Shown: positions 34,067 through 43,107 of the stretch, piece after piece
Numbering within the stretch: the stretch's first letter is position 1
Layout of the letters: each line of letters opens with the position of its first letter
Assembly (NCBI GenBank): GCA_938035125.1
Contig: CALHNS010000036.1
Location: forward strand, 1-62,014
Reading direction: 5' to 3'
Origin: an uncultured Granulosicoccaceae bacterium
Lineage (GTDB): Bacteria > Pseudomonadota > Gammaproteobacteria > Granulosicoccales > Granulosicoccaceae
DNA length: 62,014 nucleotides
The notes under the pieces: generated by a model
Databases searched by the model: none
What the model saw: the letters and a program-made list of their open reading frames with translations, nothing else
What the model was told of the DNA's origin: nothing
Made by a program: the position numbers and the translations under genes

Positions 34067-35470
34067 ATGGCAATCAGTGTATTTGAACTATTTAAAGTTG
34101 GCATTGGTCCATCGAGCTCGCACACCGTCGGGCCGATGATAGCGGCTGAAATATTCAGTGATGAATTAATCGAATCAGGCATTGCCAAAAACGTTACCCG
34201 CATCAAAACCGATTTATTGGGTTCACTTGGGGCTACCGGTAAAGGTCATGGCAGCGATAAAGCCATACTGCTGGGGCTAGGTGGGAATCACCCTGAAACG
34301 GTTGATGTGGATAGCATTGATACGGCATTACAAATCATTCGAGATACTAAAACTCTTACGCTTAAATCGGGGCATTCGGTTAAATTTAACGAAGCCAAAG
34401 ATTTAGTTATGCATCGGCGCAAAAGCTTACCGTTTCATCCTAATGCGATGTGTTTTGAAGCGTTTGATGACAACGGCGATTCAATTTTGAAACGAACCTT
34501 TTATTCTGTGGGTGGTGGCTTCGTTTTAGACGAGAATGCAGCTGAAGACGACAACCCGATTATAAGCGATGACACCACCTTACCCTACGCGTTTACCACG
34601 GGCGATGAATTACTAGCGCTTTCAGAAAAGCACGATAAAACCATTGCAGAAATGATGATGGCAAACGAATGCGTTTGGCGTTCCGAGGATGAAATTCGTA
34701 GTGGTTTATTACACATATGGAGCGTTATGCAAGCGTGCGTTAAGCGCGGTTGCGAAAATACCGGCATTTTGCCTGGCGGTATGAAGGTAAAGCGCCGAGC
34801 GAAAGATCTTTACCAATCATTGGCTGAAGCGCCAGAAGCTGCGTTACGTGATCCATTAACGATCATTGATTGGGTAAACTTATACGCCCTTGCGGTTAAC
34901 GAAGAAAACGCTGCTGGCGGTCGAGTGGTAACAGCGCCTACTAATGGTGCTGCGGGAATAATTCCTGCGGTTTTGCATTACTACATGCGTTTTATGCCAG
35001 GCGCTAATGAAGACGGTGTGGTGGATTTTTTATTAACTGCAGGCGCAATTGGAATTCTTTATAAAGAGAATGCGTCCATCTCTGGTGCGGAAGTGGGGTG
35101 CCAAGGTGAAGTGGGTTCTGCCTGTTCAATGGCGGCCGGTGCGTTAGCGGCGGTTACCGGTGGCAATACGTTGCAAATAGAGAACGCCGCTGAAATAGGC
35201 ATGGAACATAATTTAGGGTTAACTTGCGATCCGGTCGGTGGTCTTGTGCAAGTGCCGTGCATTGAGCGTAATGCCATGGCATCGGTTAAAGCCATTAATG
35301 CAGCGCGTATGGCACTGCGTGGTGACGGGCAACACTTTGTCTCTTTAGATAAAGTGATAAAAACGATGCGCGATACCGGTGCCGATATGAAAACCAAATA
35401 CAAAGAAACCGCTCGGGGTGGCTTAGCCATTAATGTTATTGAAGTGCCAGTAAGTTTTCCCGAGTGCTGA
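34067..35470 (+). CDS. sdaA: L-serine ammonia-lyase (L-serine deaminase), [4Fe-4S]
   Basis: 467 residues from ATG 34067 ([20 protein letters not shown]); the ORF opens slightly upstream. Converts L-serine to pyruvate and ammonia. SSSHTVGPM near residue 17 and the cluster cysteines in [11 protein letters not shown] near 344-354 and [12 protein letters not shown] near 386-397 identify the single-chain form. Single gene with no clear operon partner. Confidence 0.95.
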   Translation: MAISVFELFKVGIGPSSSHTVGPMIAAEIFSDELIESGIAKNVTRIKTDLLGSLGATGKGHGSDKAILLGLGGNHPETVDVDSIDTALQIIRDTKTLTLKSGHSVKFNEAKDLVMHRRKSLPFHPNAMCFEAFDDNGDSILKRTFYSVGGGFVLDENAAEDDNPIISDDTTLPYAFTTGDELLALSEKHDKTIAEMMMANECVWRSEDEIRSGLLHIWSVMQACVKRGCENTGILPGGMKVKRRAKDLYQSLAEAPEAALRDPLTIIDWVNLYALAVNEENAAGGRVVTAPTNGAAGIIPAVLHYYMRFMPGANEDGVVDFLLTAGAIGILYKENASISGAEVGCQGEVGSACSMAAGALAAVTGGNTLQIENAAEIGMEHNLGLTCDPVGGLVQVPCIERNAMASVKAINAARMALRGDGQHFVSLDKVIKTMRDTGADMKTKYKETARGGLAINVIEVPVSFPEC

Positions 35471-35533
35471 TCATTTCCCTTTAATAATTAGTCATGAGTT
35501 AACCTGTTAGCTGGTTAAACACGGGCAGTTTTC

Positions 35534-35986
35534 ATGTACTCCATTGCTATTGCATTACACGCTATTGCTGCGGCCATTTGGGTTGGAGGAATGTTTTTTA
35601 TGCTGGTGGTATTCCGACCAGCGGTAATGACGCTTGATTCAACCGCTCGAACCCCGATCATGGCTACCACCATGAAGAAGTTCTTTCCATGGGTCTGGAT
35701 GGCCATCATCATCCTTCTGGTTACAGGCTATGTGCTTGTGGGCGCGTTTGGTGGTTTCGGCTCAGTGCCGATCTACGTTCACATCATGCATCTTGTGGGC
35801 TGGGTAATGATCGGATTGTTCGCTTTTATGGTCTTCATGCCTCACAGGGTCTTCCGGTCCGCTGTGGAATCGGGCAATCAAGAGCTGGCTCTAAAATCGT
35901 TAAACACGGTTCGATGGGTAGTTACCGCTAATTTGGTGCTTGGATTAGCGCTGTTTGCCATCGTTACGGGCGGCCGCTATTCCTGA
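35534..35986 (+). CDS. CopD-like small membrane protein
   Basis: 150 residues with four hydrophobic segments (near 1-24, 50-72, 80-103, 125-146). ALHAIAAAIWVGGMFFMLVV near residues 7-26 resembles the CopD/DUF2269 membrane family, with His and Met residues that could bind copper or heme, and YVHIMHLVGWVMIG near 81-94 repeats the pattern. Specific function unknown; monocistronic. Confidence 0.8.
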   Translation: MYSIAIALHAIAAAIWVGGMFFMLVVFRPAVMTLDSTARTPIMATTMKKFFPWVWMAIIILLVTGYVLVGAFGGFGSVPIYVHIMHLVGWVMIGLFAFMVFMPHRVFRSAVESGNQELALKSLNTVRWVVTANLVLGLALFAIVTGGRYS

Positions 35987-36217
35987 ATAATATCGCCGTA
36001 ACCGAGATGTTTTAAGGAGAATTCTAAAAATATTGCGGGCACGGCCCAGCATTCAGGTTGGTTTAAGGCAACTGGGGTAAGGTCGAGGTTCGGTCAGATT
36101 TTGACCGATGTAGGCAGAGTGTTAATTTCCTGTAATGGAAGTGTAGTTGGCTTCTTCTGAAAGGCAAATTGAACTTTTCCTCATAACCATTTGACCTTAC
36201 ATGCGGCGCAACGATCT

Positions 36218-36856
36218 GTGATTTTTGGACTGGGTAAAAAATTAACGCTGCCGGACGCCAGTGATGCGCTGCCGGATCGAGCCGATGTGATGCCGGTTGC
36301 ATCGCATCACCTCGTCACAGGTAACCCCATGCAAGGGCCGTGGCCTGCTCATTTAGAACAAATTGTGTTTGGTATGGGCTGCTTCTGGGGCGTTGAACGG
36401 CTATTTTGGCAACAAGAAGGCGTCTGGAGCACAGCAGTGGGTTACGCTGGGGGGCTTACTGCAAACGCCACCTATCGCGATGTCTGCACAGGGATGACGG
36501 GCCACAACGAAGTCTGTTTGGTAGTGTTCGACCCAAGCGTTATTAAATTCGACACGCTTTTAAAATTATTTTGGGAGTCACACGATCCCACCCAAGGCAT
36601 GCGTCAGGGCCCTGATCAAGGCAGTCAGTATCGTTCGGGTATCTACACCTCCAACGATGAGCAATTCAATCAGGCAACCGCCAGCCAAACGAATTATCAA
36701 CAGGCGTTGAAGGCGCAAGGTTTTGGCGCCATCACCACAGAGATTATGCCTGCGCCCACGTTTTACTACGCCGAAGACGAACATCAGCAGTATTTGCATA
36801 AGAACCCAGGCGGCTATTGCAGTATGAAAGGCACCGGTGCGGTGTGCGTCTCATGA
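36218..36856 (+). CDS. msrA: Peptide methionine sulfoxide reductase MsrA
   Basis: Reduces methionine-S-sulfoxide in proteins and free. The catalytic motif is MGCFWGVER near residue 52 and the late cysteines in GGYCSMKGTGAVC. The start is not an ATG: GTG 36218 gives 212 residues, the same length as E. coli MsrA, with an N-terminus (MIFGLGKKLTLPDASDALPD) that aligns with it; TTG 36191 would add 9 residues. No Shine-Dalgarno sequence is evident for either. The stop overlaps the ppk2 start (ATGA). Confidence 0.92.
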   Translation: MIFGLGKKLTLPDASDALPDRADVMPVASHHLVTGNPMQGPWPAHLEQIVFGMGCFWGVERLFWQQEGVWSTAVGYAGGLTANATYRDVCTGMTGHNEVCLVVFDPSVIKFDTLLKLFWESHDPTQGMRQGPDQGSQYRSGIYTSNDEQFNQATASQTNYQQALKAQGFGAITTEIMPAPTFYYAEDEHQQYLHKNPGGYCSMKGTGAVCVS

Positions 36857-37737
36857 GTGTTGAATTCACTCCTCCGCAATCGCCATTTGCGGTTCCCTTT
36901 AATGGCTCATTTGAGTTGGGTGCGCATTCTGCGTCTGCGCCTGCGGATATTGATGATCGTAAAGCCCTTCAAAAACAGCTTAAAAAGTCAGTTAAGAATA
37001 TTGCTGAGCTGCAAAAGAAGCTTTACGCCGACAACCGCTTCAGTGTGTTGTTGGTTTTTCAAGCCATGGACGCTGCTGGCAAAGACGGCACCATACGGGC
37101 GGTAATGAGCGGAGTTAATCCTGCCGGTTGTCAGGTGCATTCATTTAAATCTCCTTCCAGCGAAGAGATTGATCACGATTTTCTTTGGAGAACGGCAAAG
37201 GCGCTGCCCGAACGGGGTCGAATCGGCATATTTAATCGAAGCTATTACGAAGAGGTGTTGGCGGTTCGAGTAAATCCGGCATTTCTTGCGAATCAACGCC
37301 TGCCCTCACTTAATCAAGACGCCGTGTGGGCGGATCGCTTTGAATCAATCCGGGATCATGAACTGCATTTAGCGCGAAATGGCACCGTGGTTCTTAAGTT
37401 CTGGTTGAACGTTTCCAAACAAGAGCAGAAAGTGCGCTTCATGAAGCGATTAACCAATGAAGATCGGTATTGGAAATTCTCCAAACACGATTTAGGGGCG
37501 CGAAAGCAATGGGGTGACTACATGCAGGCTTATGAGTCGGTACTTAATGAAACCTCACGAGCCAATGCCCCTTGGTTTGCCATCCCAGCCGACAACAAGC
37601 CTTACATGCGTTTGCAGGTGGCGAACATTATTGAAACCACCTTGCAAGCTTTACCGCTTGCTTGGCCTGAAAAGAACCCCGAAGAGCTAGCGCGATTCGG
37701 AAGCCATATTGAATTTTTAAACAGCGAAACAGACTGA
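36853..37737 (+). CDS. ppk2: Polyphosphate kinase 2 family protein
   Basis: 294 residues. Walker A in QAMDAAGKDGTIRA near residues 68-81, NRSYYEEVL near 130 and the later WKFSKHDLGARKQWGDY are typical of PPK2 proteins, which transfer phosphate between polyphosphate and nucleotides. A single kinase domain is present, so the short form; whether it prefers nucleoside mono- or diphosphates is not predictable here. It begins within the end of msrA, so the two form an oxidative/phosphate stress unit. Confidence 0.88.
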   Translation: MSVEFTPPQSPFAVPFNGSFELGAHSASAPADIDDRKALQKQLKKSVKNIAELQKKLYADNRFSVLLVFQAMDAAGKDGTIRAVMSGVNPAGCQVHSFKSPSSEEIDHDFLWRTAKALPERGRIGIFNRSYYEEVLAVRVNPAFLANQRLPSLNQDAVWADRFESIRDHELHLARNGTVVLKFWLNVSKQEQKVRFMKRLTNEDRYWKFSKHDLGARKQWGDYMQAYESVLNETSRANAPWFAIPADNKPYMRLQVANIIETTLQALPLAWPEKNPEELARFGSHIEFLNSETD

Positions 37738-37773
37738 CTTGGTCAGAATTTTGCCTTTATCTGGAGCACGAGC

Positions 37774-38040
37774 ATGACAATGATACTCACGCAAGGCCCT
37801 ACTATGAGCTTGTTCAAAAAAGCAAAACGCCCATCAGGCGGTTGCCGAACAACATCGCTGCCCACCACTTACGCCGCTATTGTGGATGAGCGTGGTGTGG
37901 AAATCGAAATAACTGATAAGCAAATTCGCCGTGCTATCGATTCGGCTGAAGACTCTCAGCAGTTTCCTTTTGGCTCTCGCCACACAGCGCGTGGTCGTTG
38001 GGTTGCATCTAAGGCTCCCGTTCGAAAGTTGCACAGCTAA
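37774..38040 (+). CDS. Hypothetical small protein
   Basis: 88 residues, basic C-terminus, not recognised. Central ATYAAIVDERGVEIEITDKQIRRAIDS-like portion is rich in charged residues and could be a small folded domain. GGAG about 10 bases before ATG 37774 supports the start; ATG 37804 (MSLFKKAK) is a fair alternative. Located 36 bases after ppk2, so it may belong to that operon. Function unknown. Confidence 0.55.
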   Translation: MTMILTQGPTMSLFKKAKRPSGGCRTTSLPTTYAAIVDERGVEIEITDKQIRRAIDSAEDSQQFPFGSRHTARGRWVASKAPVRKLHS

Positions 38041-38200
38041 AGCGTCAAAAATATGTCTGCCTAAAAGTCATATGGACAGTTTGGCAGCTCAATTGTAACT
38101 TTTAGTCTTTTAAACCCTTAATTTGAGCTTACGCGGGTGGATTTCCTGCAGCGAGTTGCTAAGTTGTTATAACAGCGAAGAAAAATGCAGTGGCAACTCT

Positions 38201-38737
38201 ATGTCAACATTTGAATTTGATGAAACACGGCGTATCACCTTGAAAGTGATGGCAGGTACCAGCGCAAGTTTAGCCGCCGGTTGCCTAGGGGTTATTAACG
38301 CTGCCAATGCGGATGAGGCTAGTGAACCCGCCCAAACACTGCCCAACACATTTTCCTCCGTTCTTTTCGATTTAGAGATGCACATCATCAGCAGCACGGG
38401 TGTGGTTGAAAATTCCTTACTACTCAAAAACAACACACCAGAGCCCATGCATATCACGCGTTTTCGCAGTGATCAAATTGTGTTTAGTAACAAATACGTA
38501 TCGCTTAAGCAGCTTAGCGATCAGGGCCCGATACGTTTAGCGCCGATGGAAACGAAAAGTTTTCAGGTAAATGTTGTGGCACAAAATGGGGTCATACCCA
38601 CCGATTACGTTCAAGCCGATCAATGTATAACAGCGATATCCGACCAGTGTGTGGATGTACATCTGGGTGGATTTTTAGTGGGTAGTGAGGTGATGGTAAT
38701 TACCGGTAAACAACCGGCGGTTGATGTGGTGCTTTAA
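38201..38737 (+). CDS. Hypothetical exported protein with Tat-like signal
   Basis: 178 residues from ATG 38201 (MSTFEFDET); the frame extends upstream but without a plausible start. TRRITLK near residues 9-15 followed by a hydrophobic Ala/Gly segment ending AANADEA resembles a twin-arginine signal, and the mature part is a beta-rich, hydrophilic domain (QTLPNTFSSVLFDLEMH onward) of unknown family. Its stop overlaps the LysE gene tail to tail. Function unknown. Confidence 0.7.
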   Translation: MSTFEFDETRRITLKVMAGTSASLAAGCLGVINAANADEASEPAQTLPNTFSSVLFDLEMHIISSTGVVENSLLLKNNTPEPMHITRFRSDQIVFSNKYVSLKQLSDQGPIRLAPMETKSFQVNVVAQNGVIPTDYVQADQCITAISDQCVDVHLGGFLVGSEVMVITGKQPAVDVVL

Positions 38738-39321
38738 AGAAATATTAGCACCACTGTTGATGCCATAATCAACGCCATTACGCTCATGAATCGGCGCCAA
38801 GCCGTATCCGATTGCAGTAAGTGTGATAACAGATGACCTGCACTGGTCCAAAATAAACACACAAAAGTATTCAACACCAAAAACACCGTAGCCAATCGCA
38901 ACGCTTCTGCCGCTGGGGTTAAACCAATACCAAAACCTGCCGCTGCGGCAATTGCCACGGCCCAAACTTTTGGGTTCACCACTTGAAAAGTAACCGCTTG
39001 TAGGAAAGTAAAAGGCTTATCGGTATCGGATGCTCTGCCCGCTCTACCGGCTCGTGCCGTTTTAAAGGCCAGCCAAAGAATCCAGAGGGCTGCCAGTATT
39101 TGAAAAACAAATTTCAAACTGGGTAAAGCTAAAAGCGATGCGCCAATACCGAATGCACTGAATGCGGCTAATAAAGCTACGCCGATAGGCACGCCCAGTA
39201 AATGAGGTAAGGTTCTGCGAAATCCGAAACGTGCCCCAGAGGCGGTTAGCATCACAACGTTTGGCCCAGGGGAGAATAGGCCTGCGAAAACAAATGCCAG
39301 CAGCGGTAAAGATTCGGTCAC
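38734..39321 (-). CDS. LysE/RhtB-family amino acid exporter
   Basis: 195 residues, five or six hydrophobic segments. The opening LLAFVFAGLFSPGPNVVMLTASGARFGFRR near residues 6-35 is the LysE/RhtB signature. It would export an amino acid such as homoserine, threonine or a related compound; which one is not evident. Divergent from sseA with about 70 bases between starts. Confidence 0.88.
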   Translation of the reverse strand: MTESLPLLAFVFAGLFSPGPNVVMLTASGARFGFRRTLPHLLGVPIGVALLAAFSAFGIGASLLALPSLKFVFQILAALWILWLAFKTARAGRAGRASDTDKPFTFLQAVTFQVVNPKVWAVAIAAAAGFGIGLTPAAEALRLATVFLVLNTFVCLFWTSAGHLLSHLLQSDTAWRRFMSVMALIMASTVVLIFL

Positions 39322-39393
39322 TGGTGTTTCCGGCGTTGCGCAAGTAGGATTGGAAAGTAGAGGAACTTACCATAACAACCCCGAGAGCACACT

Positions 39394-40263
39394 ATGAATC
39401 CTGCCTCCCCACTGATTACCGCTGTTGAACTTGCTGCGCTGATCAGTGCAGATAATGATGATTCTGTGGTGGTGATAGATGCATCCTGGCACTTGCCTAC
39501 GGTTAAGCGCAATGCCTATGAGGAGTATTTACAAGCCCATATAAAAGGCGCTGTGTTTTTCGACATTGATGCGATTGCCGATAAACAAACCGATTTACCT
39601 CATATGTTGCCCAGTGAAACAGAATTTTCCTTTGCGATGAATCAATTGGGAATAGGCACCGGCGATCATGTGGTGGTTTACGATTCTTACGGCTTATTTT
39701 CCGCAGCACGAGTTTGGTGGATGTTTAAAATTTTTGGCCACCACAATGTACAGCTTCTTGATGGTGGCCTACCTGGGTGGGCGTTAATTAATGGCGCGAT
39801 GGATACAGGTGAAGTTAAACGATCTGCCACCAACCAACCTTTTTCTGCAACATTAAACCAAGACCAAGTCTGTGATTGGAAAATGGTGTTGTCGGCTATC
39901 GAAACTCACAGTGCATGCATTTTGGATGCACGTCCCAAAGCTCGTTTTGATGCAGCGGTGCCCGAGCCAAGGCAAGGCTTGCGCTCAGGTCATATGCCTG
40001 GGGCCGTGTCGTTACCGTTCACCGAATTGTTGGTGGCCGATGAACATGATGTGATGCGGCTAAGACCTGCAACAGAGCTTAGCCAAATTTTCAAAAGGAC
40101 AGGGGTGGTCGAAGGCACTGACGTTATCACTACCTGTGGCTCTGGGGTAACCGCAGCCGTTATAACCCTTGCACTTAACGTGGCAGGATTAGCATCAGGT
40201 CGTTTGTACGATGGGTCTTGGACAGAATGGGGCGGGCTTGAACAAACACCGGTTGTGTCGTAA
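39394..40263 (+). CDS. sseA: 3-mercaptopyruvate/thiosulfate sulfurtransferase
   Basis: 289 residues with two rhodanese domains. The active-site loop is TTCGSGVTA near residue 247, the CG(S/T)GVTA form associated with mercaptopyruvate sulfurtransferase; the N-terminal domain (VVVIDASWHLP near 26) is inactive as expected. It moves sulfur from 3-mercaptopyruvate or thiosulfate to a thiophilic acceptor. Single gene, convergent with gspF. Confidence 0.9.
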   Translation: MNPASPLITAVELAALISADNDDSVVVIDASWHLPTVKRNAYEEYLQAHIKGAVFFDIDAIADKQTDLPHMLPSETEFSFAMNQLGIGTGDHVVVYDSYGLFSAARVWWMFKIFGHHNVQLLDGGLPGWALINGAMDTGEVKRSATNQPFSATLNQDQVCDWKMVLSAIETHSACILDARPKARFDAAVPEPRQGLRSGHMPGAVSLPFTELLVADEHDVMRLRPATELSQIFKRTGVVEGTDVITTCGSGVTAAVITLALNVAGLASGRLYDGSWTEWGGLEQTPVVS

Positions 40264-40267
40264 AAAT

Positions 40268-41497
40268 TTAGCTAACGAGTTGGTTCATTTCAAAAATGGG
40301 CAGCAATATCCCAAGAACAATCGTTAACACAACACCACCCATTATCAAAATTACGATGGGTTCGAAAAGCCCAAGAAATAATGACATGGCTGAATCCAAT
40401 TCGCGTTCTTGATGTACCGCTGCCTTTTGCAGCATGTGATCAAGTTGACCTGATTGCTCGCCACTGGCAATCAGATGCAGCAACATAGGAGGGAAGTAGC
40501 CTGTTTTCTCTAGTGAAGCACCTAAGGTTGCCCCTTCACGAACTTGAGAGGCTGCCGTTTGCACAGCGCTGCGCATGGGGCGGCTGGTAATTACTTGCGC
40601 CGCAATGTCTAAGGCTTCTAATACCGGAACACCAGAGGAGGCAAGAATGGACAGCGTGTTAGCAAACTGTGCAGTGTTGTGACCGCGAATGAGCTTTCGT
40701 ATAACGGGTATTTTTAATAGAAATCCGTGCACACGAGTTTTAAAGGCTTCGCCGTTCATTGCACGTTTGAACAACACAACCGTTACGAACACAACACCGA
40801 CAATCACCAACCCCCATTCACGAACGAAATCTGAACTTGCCAACATCACGCGCGTTAAGGTGGGGAGTTCTTGTCCTAAGCCATCGAACACTTGAACCAC
40901 TTGCGGCACCACATAAGCAAGTAGGAACGATACGATAAGAACTGAAGCCACCACTAGCATGGCGGGGTAGATTAATGCTTTCTTTATGGCCGCTTGCGAG
41001 GCTTGTCGTTCTTCGGTGTAGTCCGCTAGGCGTTCCAGAACCGCATCTAAGTGTCCGGATTGTTCACCTGCAGACACTGTGGCTCGATAAATCTCTGGGA
41101 ATACTTTTGGAAAATCGCCTAACGCTGACGCTAGGGTGTGCCCTTCTAAAACTTTGGCCCGTACCGATAACATCAAGGCTTTAATACGAGGCTTCTCTGT
41201 TTGTCGACTTACAGCCGACAACGCCTCTTCCAGTGGGGTTCCAGCAGCGGTTAAGGTAGCGATTTGGCGTGTGATTAGCGCTAAATCATTAGTTTTTATG
41301 CCACCTCGAAATGAGGCTGGGCTGGCTTTTTCACCCTTATTGCGGGATTTACCGCCACCTGAAGTTTCGTTAACTTCTAATGGGGTAAGCGACTGTTGGC
41401 GAAGCTGTTGGCGCGCTAGACGTGCCGTTTCAGCTTCTAAATAGCCTTTTTGCTCCTTGCCACGAGCATCAAGCGCGGTGTATTCAAACGCTGCCAT
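40268..41497 (-). CDS. gspF: Type II secretion inner-membrane protein GspF
   Basis: 409 residues, two copies of the T2SSF domain and about three membrane helices (near 170-200, 215-240 and 370-395). YTALDARGKEQKGYLEAE near the start, LIASGEQSGQLDHMLQKAA near 345 and the first copy VSAGEQSGHLDAVLERLADY near 138 are diagnostic. It forms the inner-membrane platform for pseudopilus assembly. Last gene of the C-D-E-F operon, 15 bases after gspE. Confidence 0.95.
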   Translation of the reverse strand: MAAFEYTALDARGKEQKGYLEAETARLARQQLRQQSLTPLEVNETSGGGKSRNKGEKASPASFRGGIKTNDLALITRQIATLTAAGTPLEEALSAVSRQTEKPRIKALMLSVRAKVLEGHTLASALGDFPKVFPEIYRATVSAGEQSGHLDAVLERLADYTEERQASQAAIKKALIYPAMLVVASVLIVSFLLAYVVPQVVQVFDGLGQELPTLTRVMLASSDFVREWGLVIVGVVFVTVVLFKRAMNGEAFKTRVHGFLLKIPVIRKLIRGHNTAQFANTLSILASSGVPVLEALDIAAQVITSRPMRSAVQTAASQVREGATLGASLEKTGYFPPMLLHLIASGEQSGQLDHMLQKAAVHQERELDSAMSLFLGLFEPIVILIMGGVVLTIVLGILLPIFEMNQLVS

Positions 41498-41512
41498 GTA
41501 TACGCCGTTGTT

Positions 41513-43102
41513 TTAGCCTTCGCGAGTAACGCGAAGCACTTCTTCTAAAGAGGTTTTGCCTTCCAACACCAAACGAATGCCATCATCAGTGATGCCAGGC
41601 CCACGGGTTCGGGCGTATTCTTCCATCTTGTGTTCAGATTCTTCACCGTGGATCATGGTGCGCATTGCTTCATCCACTGCCACTACTTCGTAAATACCGG
41701 TTCGACCCACATAGCCTGTGTGATTGCATTGATCACAACCATGTGCGGTGCAAACCCCGCCTGCATCGCTCATCGATACTTTCAACGATTTCAATTCAGG
41801 CATTGTTGGTGTGTGTGAGCGTTTGCAATGGGTGCATAACACGCGCACTAAGCGCTGCGCCACTAAACCCACAAGGCTTGATGCCAATAGGAAGGGTTCA
41901 ATGCCCATATCGCGAAGTCGGGTTACCGCGCCAACGGCTGTGTTGGTGTGTAAGGTTGATAACACTAAGTGACCGGTTAATGAGGCTTGTACTGCAATGT
42001 CAGCGGTTTCCATATCGCGAATTTCCCCAACCATGACGATGTCTGGATCCTGACGCAAGATAGCGCGCAAGCCACGGGCAAAGTCGAGTTCTACTTTATT
42101 GTTAACCTGCGTTTGGCCAATTCCGTCGAGGTAGTACTCGATGGGGTCTTCCACGGTTAAAATGGTGTACTTCGACGTATTTAAACGCGTAAGCGCTGCG
42201 TATAACGTCGTGGTTTTACCCGAACCCGTGGGGCCGGTAACGAGAATGATGCCGTGCGATAAGCCTAGTGATTTTGTCAGGGTCTCAAAGCTGTGCGCCG
42301 GCATTCCCAATTGTTCCAAGTTAAGCCGTCCCGCTTGTTTATCGAGAAGACGCAACACAACCCGTTCGCCGTGACCGGATGGAAGAGTGGATACACGAAC
42401 ATCAACAGGCCGTCCGGCCACTCGTAAAGAAATTCGGCCATCTTGCGGCAAGCGCCGTTCAGCGATATCCAGTTTTGCCATAACCTTCAATCGTGAAATA
42501 ACCAAAGGGGCAATCTCGCGCGGAGGCTCTAGTAATTTTTGCATGACACCGTCTACGCGATAGCGAACGGATAAGCGGCTTTCAAACGGTTCAACGTGGA
42601 TGTCCGAGGCTTGCTTTCGAACGGCCTCGGTCATGATGGCGTTAATGAGGCGAATCACTGGCGCATCGTCGGTGGATTCTAATAAATCTTCTGGCTCAGG
42701 TAAGGCATCAGCCAATTCGGTTAAGTCTAAGTCTTCACCGAAGTCGTCCATGATGTCCATGGCTTGGCCTGTCTCACCTTCGTAGTGCCGGGTGAGGCGC
42801 GCATCAAATTCATCGTTGGTTATGGGCTCTGGTGTTAACGCTTGCCCAGCTTTACGCCGTGCTTCGGTTATCGCCATCAAACTAACGCCGGGTTTATGCA
42901 CCAGCATCATTTTGCCATCTGAGCTCGCTTCCAGTAGGACTCCGTGGCGGCGTGCAAAGGTATAGGGCAGGTCGGTGTTAGGTTTACGCAGCGTTATTCG
43001 CGCAGCCACGTCCGTTGGCGCTGAATTTTCCACCGATTCGTTGGCAGCACCTTCCTTAGGAGGAGCGCCTACGTCAATGAATTCCGCTGGTTTAATGACC
43101 AT
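41513..43102 (-). CDS. gspE: Type II secretion ATPase GspE
   Basis: 529 residues. Walker A GPTGSGKTTTLY near residue 289; ASP box LTVEDPIEYYLDGI near 315; Walker B DIVMVGEIRD near 352; the tetracysteine zinc domain is CTHCKRS near 436 with CDQCNHTGYVGRTGIYEV near 460. It powers pseudopilus assembly. N-terminal part is unusual only in its acidic linker (DDFGEDLDLTELAD). Confidence 0.95.
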   Translation of the reverse strand: MVIKPAEFIDVGAPPKEGAANESVENSAPTDVAARITLRKPNTDLPYTFARRHGVLLEASSDGKMMLVHKPGVSLMAITEARRKAGQALTPEPITNDEFDARLTRHYEGETGQAMDIMDDFGEDLDLTELADALPEPEDLLESTDDAPVIRLINAIMTEAVRKQASDIHVEPFESRLSVRYRVDGVMQKLLEPPREIAPLVISRLKVMAKLDIAERRLPQDGRISLRVAGRPVDVRVSTLPSGHGERVVLRLLDKQAGRLNLEQLGMPAHSFETLTKSLGLSHGIILVTGPTGSGKTTTLYAALTRLNTSKYTILTVEDPIEYYLDGIGQTQVNNKVELDFARGLRAILRQDPDIVMVGEIRDMETADIAVQASLTGHLVLSTLHTNTAVGAVTRLRDMGIEPFLLASSLVGLVAQRLVRVLCTHCKRSHTPTMPELKSLKVSMSDAGGVCTAHGCDQCNHTGYVGRTGIYEVVAVDEAMRTMIHGEESEHKMEEYARTRGPGITDDGIRLVLEGKTSLEEVLRVTREG

Positions 43103-43107
43103 GAGTG

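Noticed and set aside
41665..42036. 123-codon plus-strand frame
   Set aside because: Antisense to gspE; Cys/His-rich because of the gspE zinc domain and not a real zinc protein.
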